NCBI RefSeq assembly: GCF_029867415.1
Contig: NC_081181.1
Coordinates: 77,224,144-77,288,143 of the forward strand
From: Vicia villosa
Taxonomy: Eukaryota; Streptophyta; Magnoliopsida; Fabales; Fabaceae
Direction of reading: 5' to 3'
DNA length: 64,000 nucleotides
Part shown: positions 7,485-16,601 of the stretch, in pieces
Layout of the letters: each line of letters opens with the position of its first letter
Numbering within the stretch: the first letter of the stretch is position 1
Notes under the pieces: model-generated
The model's input: the letters and a program-made list of their open reading frames with translations, nothing else
What the model was told of the DNA's origin: nothing
The model's database searches: none
Translations under genes and position numbers: made by a program

Positions 7485-10146
7485 TGTCATACCCCAAAAT
7501 TTGCCCTCCTATATTCAATCAAAGGGTCTTCATTACATCTCCGATACTCAAAGCTCATAACTCGAGCAGGGAAGCCTCAATTGAGACGAAATCAAAGAGG
7601 TCATTTAAAGGACTCTTTGAGCTTTCTAAAAAGTCTTAGAATGCATTCATATGATTAAAAGGGAGGGAGATACGAGGCGCGCAAGTTGGCAAAATTTCAA
7701 GAAATACATAAAACCCTAAATAATGAATTTTGAAGTTCTTGATTAATGGACCTAATATTTTTACTTCAAACATGGTCATGATTTTGTAGGAGACCTCTAA
7801 ATCCATATTTATCACTTTATAATTTTATTTACTATTTATCTGAATTTTTTTCATTTAAATATCAAATAAATTTACAAAAAATATCAAGATAAATGGATTA
7901 ATTATATGGATCACACAAAGGCCCACCAAATGCCATAAGGAGGTCCAAATGTGAAGGGGAGGTTTTTTTAACCAAAATTAGAAGGGATTTTTTCCATGCA
8001 TATTCATGCAAAATATCAAGGGATTAAAACTCAACAATTAAAGCCCAATGAAAACCCTAAAATACACATATATATTCTGAAATAATAGAAGGAGAGAGGG
8101 GGACGAGATGGGGGCATAGGGGTTATGGTTTAAAGATACAAAAGTTCCAAGAAGAGTTCACAAACTCGTGTTCGATTTCCAGGACCTCCACATCAATTTC
8201 AAGCGGTGATTCGCATTCCTAAGGCTCCCATGAATCAGGCCAGGTCTTTATGATAGCTTAAACGTCCCCAGAATCGTGGTACTCATTTGCACCCAAGGTA
8301 AGTTTTTTTGAAAGCCACATTCGTTGATTCACGAAAAACTAACAATTTGCAGGTGCATAGTTGCGTTCATAAAGCTATTTGGGGCAGGATGGACGTAAAA
8401 CATGGTTGTTTCGAGGCGTGAATCATCACCTGCCATGGTTAGGGCACGAAGCTTCTGCTTCGTCGTATCCCTTGCTACAGCGATTTTCAGCCAAAACGGA
8501 GGCCACCATCAGGTTCGCAGGCCTTGGTTTAGGGGGGGTAGGGTTAATCTTGGAGTATCAATCTCAATATTTCGCAGGTTTGATTTTTGGTTCAATCGGA
8601 GAAGGAGGCGGAGAGCACTGTGCACGGTGGTTTGAAAAACCAGAGTGGAGGTCAAAGCATGCGTGGCACTTCTGCGCATTGCCATTGGTGATTCAACCAT
8701 CCAGATTCTCTCTCTCCGCGTGTGATTGGCAGGCGTATAACCAGAGGGGCCCACTTCTTGAGTTTGTTTGGAAATTGCCATTAGATTTTAATTATTATTT
8801 AAAATGTTTTTGTTTTAATGTACTAACAAATATGAATGCGCAGCTGGGTGGATAGAGAGTCTTGTTGGTCACTTTCAAGTCCTGGGTTCGAGTCCAGGTG
8901 TTGTATTATATTTTTATGGATTAGTTGCTGTGTTGATCCTATACGCCAGCCCTCCACGCATCCCCATCACGCACCTTCAGTCATCACCATCAGATTCAAC
9001 ACAAGCTTGATCCAACACACCAGATGCGCCAGTCTATCATGGACATACAGGGCTTCATTCATACTTGATCAAAACCAGGTTCCTTATGTATATATTTTTT
9101 TTTATTTTATTATTTAATTACTTAGTTAGATTTAATTACTTTATAAAATTAGGATTAGAATATCAATTAGGATTAGGATTTAGGATCATATTATTTTCCC
9201 GACTATTTTGATTATCTCGATTATTCGAGTTATTTTATTTTAATCAATATTAATTACAAAAACCCTATTAAAGTTACATACGTTAGGGTTTGTCCAATCC
9301 CATTAATTTTTTTAGCCAAAGTATTAGGATTTAAATTATTATTCGTTTCGACTAAATCTATTGGTCGCAATGGTTAATAATTGATTAATTATTTAATCAA
9401 ATCCTATAAATTAAAACAACAATTTATTCTGCTAAATGGTTTTAACCAAAGCTATTGGTTACGATGATTAGCATTTTCCCTTTATCAAAGTTCGTTATTA
9501 TTTGTAATCGAATCTATCGATTATGAGGGGTAACGATAATTAAAATACGCACATTTGCTATTCGCGATAATTGAATCTATCGATTATAGTGGTTAGCAAT
9601 CCTCCCTTTAATCCGTTAGCCATGGTAATCAAACCTATTGATTATTGCAACTAACGGTAACAAATTACAAATTAAACCAGGGTTGTACGCCCAAAACCTC
9701 AAAACACTTTTCAAACCATTCAAAACACTTCAAATCAAACTACGGATTTTCATCCTAATTCAAAACTGCGAATAGGCCACTCAAAAAGCCTCTAATCAAT
9801 TTCAAACCACAAATTCAATCCTAAGGCGTACAATCCTGTGCCCGAACTACGTTGACTCTGATTCTCCATAAGGAGATACGTAGGCACTTGGCAACAAGGC
9901 GAGTCCCCCTCTTCAAAATCCTAATCATGTCATTATAATTCTGTTTGCCACATTTCTTTATAGACCTTGCCACATAAACCTTTATCTTTGAATGTTAGCC
10001 TTTAGGAAAAGGTTGAGGGTGCCTAACACCTTCCCTCGACCTGAATATAGTATCTTACCCCGATCTCTCAACTACGTAAGGTTTCCTATTCGCCTTGGTA
10101 GAATAGGTGGCGACTCTAAAGCTGAATTTTTAGGCAGGTTGCTACA
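7485..10146 (+). repeat. LARD C 5' LTR
   Basis: It runs from TGTCATACCCCAAAATTTGC to GGCAGGTTGCTACA and is the same length as the 3' LTR. It contains a TATA-like run (about 8068-8075), a tRNA-like module (8842-8905), the conserved CCGAACTACG ... GATACGTAGGCA motif (9840-9890) and a PBS-like TGGCGACTCT inside U5 about 30 bp before the end. Short ORFs here (for example 8379-8855) recur identically in the 3' LTR but match nothing recognisable and are not called as genes. Confidence 0.95.
8842..8905 (+). other. tRNA-like module in LARD C 5' LTR
   Basis: AGCTGGGTGGATAGAG resembles a tRNA D arm/A box (8842-8857) and is followed by a perfect B box GGTTCGAGTCC (8885-8895) inside a 5-bp stem CCTGG/CCAGG. 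A T-rich run starts about 15 bp later. A full acceptor stem is not evident, so this is not annotated as a tRNA gene. The identical module is at 17959-18022 in the 3' LTR. Confidence 0.55.
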
Positions 10147-10148
10147 GC

Positions 10149-10166
10149 TGGCGACTCTGCTGGGGA
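10149..10166 (+). promoter_or_regulatory. Primer binding site of LARD C
   Basis: TGGCGACTCTGCTGGGGA starts 2 bp after the 5' LTR end. It is the same 18-mer as the Ogre-2 primer site (55015-55032); Ogre elements are known to use a tRNA-Arg primer. A 10-nt partial copy (TGGCGACTCT) also lies inside the LTR shortly before its end. Confidence 0.85.
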
Positions 10167-11103
10167 CCATTTAATGGTGATTACTATGCTCCTATAGGTT
10201 TTGGCAGGGTTTAGGTTTGGCAAACTTTTAGGGTTTGACCAATTTGCCATTTTTAGGGTTTGGCTAACTCGCCAATTTTAGGGTTTATTTTTTTTTATAT
10301 AAATATTTAAATTTTTATTTATTTATTTATTTATAAATACATTTATTTCACCTCAATTTAAATTAATATTTTATTTAAATGTTTGTTCTACTGCATTGTT
10401 ATAAGCGGCCGGAATCCAAGGTTAGTTTTTAAATATTTAAATTTAAATTTATTTATTTATTTACAGCCTTAAACTACAGTAATTTAAATTTTTATTTAAT
10501 TACTGTCATACTATATTGTCAAATTATAAGCGGCGGGACTTCGAGGTTAGTTTATTTTTAAATATTCAAATTTAAATTCATTTGTTTATTTATCTACATC
10601 TATTTACAGTAATTTTATTTATTTATTTTATTATAATTTAAATAAATACTGCTTTGGTTGCTTATATACAATTGCTGCTTTTTATATTGTCGGGATATTA
10701 TAAATTATTTGTTTAAACCCTAAGTGTGGGAGTTAACCTTGAGATCAATAGGGGAGTATGAATCTCCTACGAGTCTCATTGATAACTCCACTCGGAGTGG
10801 GTTGAGTATTCGGAAATGTCCAAAACGAGGCTTGACTTTGTTGAGGGCAGGACTGGATACTTGGCTGATCTCTCCGAGAACCTACCCCAAAAATTCGAAC
10901 CTCGTGGATAAAATGAGTTGTTCTAAAATCCGAGGAGACAAAAAGTCTCGGAGGCTACGAACGACCCCATGAGACCTTCTAGAACACTCCCAAAAAAAGG
11001 GTAGGCTCCCTAGAGCCGCTACGTCGAACCTATGAACCTAGGACTTTTGTGCTGCTGTGCTCATTATATGTTTGCAAATATCTATGCGTTTCAATTTTGC
11101 AGG

Positions 11104-11850
11104 TATCCCTAAGTGGTCCCTAGCCTGTAGGGACTCAAATTTCTAAAGACCATGTCTTTCCCACGGAAGACATCACCATCTATGCATCCCCTAGCCTGTG
11201 GAGATTCTATTTTTATATCCTAGTATTCTTACAAATATGCGTCCTTCCCACGAAGGACATTTCCATTAACGCACGTCAATCGGCCTCTCGATGGCCATGC
11301 GATTCGGTGATTGTCGTGAACGGTCACCCCGTGCTTGCTACTACGTACTCCCTAGCATACAGGGATTTTCTATTACATCCACGTGTTTCCACAATGACGC
11401 GTCCTTCCCCGAAGGACAACTTCACTAGCATGCGTTCGATTGGCCTCTCGATGGCTATGAAATCTAGTGACTGTCCTGAACGGTCACTCCATGCTTATTC
11501 CCGCGCACCCTCTAACTTGTAGAGTTTGGGATCTCCATTTACACATCACATCCCTAGCCTGTAGGGATTTCTCTTCGTCCATATCGTCCTTAGATAGGTT
11601 GTGTTCCGCATAGAGAACCTTCCCACGAGGGACAAAGTCTTTGGTACGCGTTGATTGGTCTCTCGATGGCCATGAGATTTAGTGACTGTCTTGAATGGTC
11701 ACTAGCCGCTATCTTCTGCATACTCTCGAAACCAAAGGATTCCCATTGGCGTGTCATAACATTTATCCTGCAAAGATTCCAAGAGGGTCTAATGTCGCCT
11801 TTAAGGCTATCCCTAGGATTATATGTTACACGTCTGCATTGCATACACGG
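11104..11850 (+). repeat. Hairpin-rich repeats in LARD C leader
   Basis: Repeated phrases form hairpins: GTCCCTA/TAGGGAC (11116-11134), ATGTCTTTC/GGAAGACAT (11152-11173), GTCCTT/AAGGAC around CCCACG (about 11241-11258), GGTGA/TCACC (11306-11328) and AGTGAC/GTCACT (11466-11488), plus the phrase CTAGCCTGTAGGGA and GGCCTCTCGATGGCC. Units recur irregularly every 80-200 bp. Inverted copies lie in element B (about 30660-31084 and 41873-41990). Confidence 0.6.
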
Positions 11851-14561
11851 AGTTACAATATAAGGAGTCTCTCGCTTACGCGTGCATTTGCATTTTCATG
11901 CATTCATACATTCACATTTGCATTTCTATCTTCGCCCGCATTCATACCAACCATGCTAGCCGGTTTCCCGAAACTCCCAAAAAAATCAAAGGATCGTAGA
12001 CTACGGAGCAAGGAGAATAAAAGATCTTAGTCTTGCTAAAGAAAAAAAAGACGCCTGTCGCCATGCCAGCCGCATGTCCATGCCTTGTCATAACAGGATT
12101 ATGAATACAATGAAGGTTGTCATCGAGCAAGGATTAGTTCAACAAAGAGTTCCCTCATAGACACACTCAAGATGTATCTAGTTATAAAGGGGTTCATCTT
12201 AGAACATATCAAACTTTCGAGGACGCTCTACGATAACCTGGGGGCAAGGATTAGTCCAACTGGGGCAATATCCTGAACAAAGAGGCATAACTACGATGGA
12301 GGGAATTCGACATATGTCAGCCCCACACCAAAGGAAAAAAGGGTCATAGGTGATACTGTCCTCAGGAGAAGCAAAAGAGGTTCAGTCAAAGGAAACTCAT
12401 GAAGTTCCGATACGACGAAAACCCACCGCTAACGATTTATTCCCGCCAGGTTTGACATGTCCAAAGAAAATTCGAGGTTGCCCTCACTTCTACAAGTTTA
12501 AGAATCTAAGGAGTGAAACAAGGTCAGTGGATCTACAAAGGAGATTATCCCTAGGATCAATAGGTGTTTACCATGCTCACTATCTCAACCCTTACAACCG
12601 CTAAGTGTTACTCAAGATAAAAAGCTGTACCTTCGGATTAGCAATTCTAATGGGATGACCATGCAGGTTTTGGAGTCAATTCATTCACTCACTACCACGA
12701 GTTTTCACTCGTACACTTCTATTCTATTTCAAATTTCAAATCTAAGAGTATTAACAAACTTGAGGGAGAATGACGAATACAAATAACTAAGTCCAGCTAA
12801 ACATATGCTTTCAAGGTAAGACCGAGCCGAGGATGTACAGGCATTGCTTCAATTCCCAAACAGTGGAGATATAAGGATGTTAATCCCTCGTTACCCCCTC
12901 GAGCCAGGAGTTGGAGTTTGTTTCTACTTTTCAAAAGAACATTGATTTTAACCAGGGGCAGGGTAGATTTCAACTAACTCAATGATGTATTTTGGTTGTC
13001 AAGAGAATCAGTCAATCCAAGCATAAGGTTCAAGCATATCTTCTTCCTCGCATTCACCCAAGATTGAGGATGCAATGGAGATAACATTCACAACAATCCT
13101 CTTCCTCATTACACCATTCAAGATCGAGGAAGTATCAAAGGTGAAGCTTGCAAATCAAAATCAACATAGCAGTCACAACATTCAATATCCACAGATTAAT
13201 CTCAAAAGGGGTATTCAAAAGCAAAAAGGAGAAAAGCGCCCGCTAAGTCAAAATGAAAAATTCCACGAAAGAGAAAAAACGACTTAGGCAAAATTTAGGG
13301 CATCCCGATGGACCAAATTCAAAAGGAATTGGTTCATGCAAAAATAAGGGATAAAAACAAAGGCGACATACCAAGGATAATCCTGTGATTGCTAAATCGT
13401 CAAAGCTTTGCATCAATGCTTGGATCTCTACAACATTTTCATCAATGCTTGGATCTCTACTAAGGCTTCTGTGTAACATCAGGACTGAAACAATTCTCTT
13501 GCAAACAAAGCACATCCATTGGATTAGGCGAATTTTTAGGATCTGGAGAACATCAAGGAGAAAGGGGTGGGATAAATAAAATTTTGAGCCTTATATCCAT
13601 TGTTTCTTAAAACATGAACCAGGCCAAGTTACAACATTCAAAAGTCCTAATTGAGGCAAGGTTAACTATGAAAGCATATTAAGCAGGATTTGTTATACTG
13701 ACTCCTATGTTTGTTAAAACTATCTCTAACCAATGTGCTTCTTCAAGCATTCTTTCCAAAACCATCCAGTCCTAATTCATAACGGACCTCGATTTCAAAA
13801 CTTGCATACGCATTGCATTGGAGTTACTTCTCAAAAGGGTACAACGTCATCTACGAGTATACACTTAGCATCGAGGAAATCTCGAAATGGGTTAATCAAA
13901 GGTGATCATTTCTAATAAAGACCCTGGAGTCGGGGGAACCACATCTAGAGGGTTCTCCTAAACAGGGGCAAAAATTTCAAAGATCACAGGGGCATGCAAT
14001 CAAACATCCTATTTACTATGGGGCATTCTTCCTAAGGTTCAATCGACTTGGGTGCACATCTCGAAGCAATAACAAACAGGGGCATGTCAAACATGGGAAG
14101 AATTCAAATTCAAAGGATAGAACACCATGGATAACCTTCCATAACCTGGAGATCAGGGGCACACCCTTAAACGTCGAAGCATATGACAAGGCTATTCCCT
14201 GGGGCACTTCCTTCATAAGCATCTTTCTCCATGAAAATACTGGGGCAATGGATATCAAATCCGCAAGACACACAACAAAAGGAAAAAGGCGTTCTCGCAC
14301 TTTACAACATCGAACAAATCTTTCTCCTAACTACGATCTTCCGAGCTCAAACAAAACAGGTATTGGGAAATCGCGCTAGCATCACACCCCATCCTAGAAA
14401 ACAGACCTGCAACTCCAGCGAACTATATACGCTTTGGTTATTAATAACCTACCATTGGAGCATCACACAAATACATACAAATCATGCATTACATACATTG
14501 GTTGATACATTACACCGTAACTTTTTAGTTAGTCTTCTGTAAGACATTATATTTCTAAGTA

Positions 14562-15100
14562 CCTTTTCTAGGCAGTCTTCTTTAAGATATTCTACGAACC
14601 TTTCTAGGCGGTCTTCTTTAAGATATTCTACGAACCTTTCTAGGCGGTCTTCTTTAAGATATTCTACGAACCTTTCTAGGCGGTCTTCTTTAAGATATTC
14701 TACGAACCTTTCTAGGCGGTCTTCTTTAAGATATTCTACGAACCTTTATAGGCAGTCTTCTTTAAGATATTCTACGAACCTTTCTAGGCGGTCTTCTTTA
14801 AGATATTCTACGAACCTTTCTAGGCGGTCTTCTTTAAGATATTCTACGAACCTTTATAGGCAGTCTTCTTTAAGATATTCTACGAACCTTTCTAGGCAGT
14901 CTTCTTTAAGATATTCTACGAACCTTTCTAGGCAGTCTTCTTTAAGATATTCTACGAACCTTTCTAGGCAGTCTTCTTTAAGATATTCTACGAACCTTTA
15001 TAGGCAGTCTTCTTTAAGATATTCTACGAACCTTTCTAGGCGGTCTTCTTTAAGATATTCTACGAACCTTTCTAGGCGGTCTTCTTTAAGACAAATTTCA
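14562..15100 (+). repeat. 36-bp tandem array, 15 units, in LARD C
   Basis: Fifteen units of 36 bp with core CTAGGCGGTCTTCTTTAAG follow each other without spacers. Only two positions vary among most units (CTAGG or ATAGG; GGCGG or GGCAG), in mixed order, which indicates unequal exchange or slippage after divergence. Each unit contains GTCTT-CTTT-AAGAT and CCT-NNNN-AGG hairpins. Degenerate relatives (CCTTTTCAGGTAGTC, GTCTTCTGCAAGAC) extend to 15330. This is a minisatellite inside a 3' UTR, not a CRISPR array. Confidence 0.9.
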
Positions 15101-15662
15101 ACCCTTGCTAAGAACCTTTTCAGGTAGTCGTCTTTAAAGACATTCTTCATCCCTTGCTAAGAACTTTTTTCAGGTGGTCTTCTTTAAGACAAATTTCTAT
15201 CTACTCTAATAACCTTTCCAGGTGGTCTTCTGCAAGACAAATGTCTATCCATTCTAGGAACCTCTTCAGGTAGTCTTCTTCAAGACAGATTTTCGTATTC
15301 ATTCCAAGAGCCTTTTCAGGTAGTCTTACAGAAAACATTACTTCGTTCCATTCATTACATCAACCAAACATACGCATAAGCATAAGCATACATAAACATT
15401 ACAAAGCCAACATAAGCATAGTCAGAGTATAAGTGCAAGCATGGAATAAACAAGTTCAATGGGTGATAAGGAGATGAGTGGTAAGGAGGCCAGGTGTCGG
15501 GGTTATCATATATACATTAGTGCATACATTCATCAATATACAGGTAACATCTACACGTGTAAGCATTCACACATACGCATTATACAAACGACAGGGGCAT
15601 GTGCATAACGCATAAACATGATGCATACGCATTTACAGAAATAAAATTCTACACAGGTAAAT

Positions 15663-15945
15663 TCTGCAACAACACTTGCAGATAACCCTGTTGGTGCAGG
15701 TGAACTTGCTAGAACTATAGCAAGCAATCCTGTAGGGGTCCACAAACTGCGAAACTTACTAGAACTATAGTAAGTAGGGGTCCACGAACTACGGAAACTT
15801 ACTAGAACTATAGTAAGTGGGGGTTCACAAACTACGGAAACTTACTAGAACTATAGTAAGTGGGGGTTCACAAACTACGGAAACTTACTAGAACTATAGT
15901 AAGTGGGGGTTCACAAACTGCGGAAGCTTGCTGACCATAGCAAGC
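15663..15945 (+). repeat. 43-bp tandem hairpin array in LARD C
   Basis: Units contain ACTTACTA-GAACTA-TAGTAAGT hairpins (first at 15754-15775, then about every 43 bp). They are flanked by variants with changed but still paired stems: TCTGCA/TGCAGA (15663-15682), CTTGCTA/TAGCAAG (15705-15724) and GCTTGCT/AGCAAGC (15926-15945). Each is followed by GGGGTTCACAAACT or a similar phrase. A longer array of the same family lies at 28480-29400. Confidence 0.8.
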
Positions 15946-16580
15946 CAATTACACAACCAACAGAAGGTCCTCGCTATTCCTTTTCAGGAACCTTTCCAGG
16001 AACCTTTCCAGGAAGTCTTCTTCAAGACGTATTCCATCCTTTCTAGGAGCTTTTCCAGGCATACAAGATTTTTCAAACGATTCCTCAATTGGGTTTATCA
16101 TGTTAGTCCCTCGGCAGTGATATTCTCCAAAACATCACCAATAACACGCAAAGGTTTTATCTTTCTTTTCAGAATTACTAACATACTACAACTAACATAG
16201 CTAATAGTCATGCATCATGCAACTAACATATCTCATTCATACATAATGCATATACATACATCGCTCTCATTTATTTTGAGTGGCTTACTCTTTCATACAT
16301 CACATGCATCATAAGCATTGCATAAAGTCAAAACTGCCTTTTCAGGCCACGCTACGATCAAAATGCGTAGCACCTCAAAAAAAAAGGGAGCATCTGCTTC
16401 GCAAAAAAAAAAGAGAAAAAAGAGAAGAAGGAGTGATATTTACCTTGGGTGGCATCTGTAAGCCCATCTCCCACGGAAGTTCCCCTCGATAAATGCAAAT
16501 TTTAGGGCATTTCAGTGTCCAATCATCTTCTACCTTTAGATCACGATAGGCAGACGTGCCTATCTGACTCTTCAGGTTTA

Positions 16581-16601
16581 AGAAGATTGAACAGGGGCAG
16601 C
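16581..16601 (+). promoter_or_regulatory. Polypurine tract of LARD C
   Basis: AGAAGATTGAACAGGGGCAGC immediately precedes the 3' LTR. It matches the tract before the Ogre-1 LTR (23235-23256), supporting replication by the same machinery. Confidence 0.8.

Larger units (their letters stand above)
10147..16601 (+). other. LARD C internal region, non-coding
   Basis: No gag, protease, RT, RNase H or integrase motif is visible in any frame. From 10147 to about 12300 it is leader-like sequence rich in short hairpins (11104-11850). The stretch 10724-11040 and 11280-13290 is matched, inverted, by element B (42100-42400 and 29552-31084). From about 13225 (CGCCCGCTAAGT ... CGACTTAGGCAAAA) it resembles the Ogre-1 post-integrase tail at 21424-21465. 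Then come a 36-bp tandem array (14562-15100), degenerate related units (15100-15330), CATA-rich sequence (15340-15650) and a 43-bp hairpin array (15663-15945), ending at the polypurine tract. The simplest reading is a 5' leader joined to a 3' UTR after loss of the coding region. Confidence 0.85.

Noticed and set aside
8379..8855. 158-aa ORF repeated identically at 17496-17972
   Set aside because: It lies in the two LTRs of LARD C and is identical only because the LTRs are. The translation has no recognisable domain, and overlapping ORFs occur in three frames.
14562..15100. CRISPR-like array
   Set aside because: Units are directly adjacent with no unique spacers, and the context is a plant retroelement.
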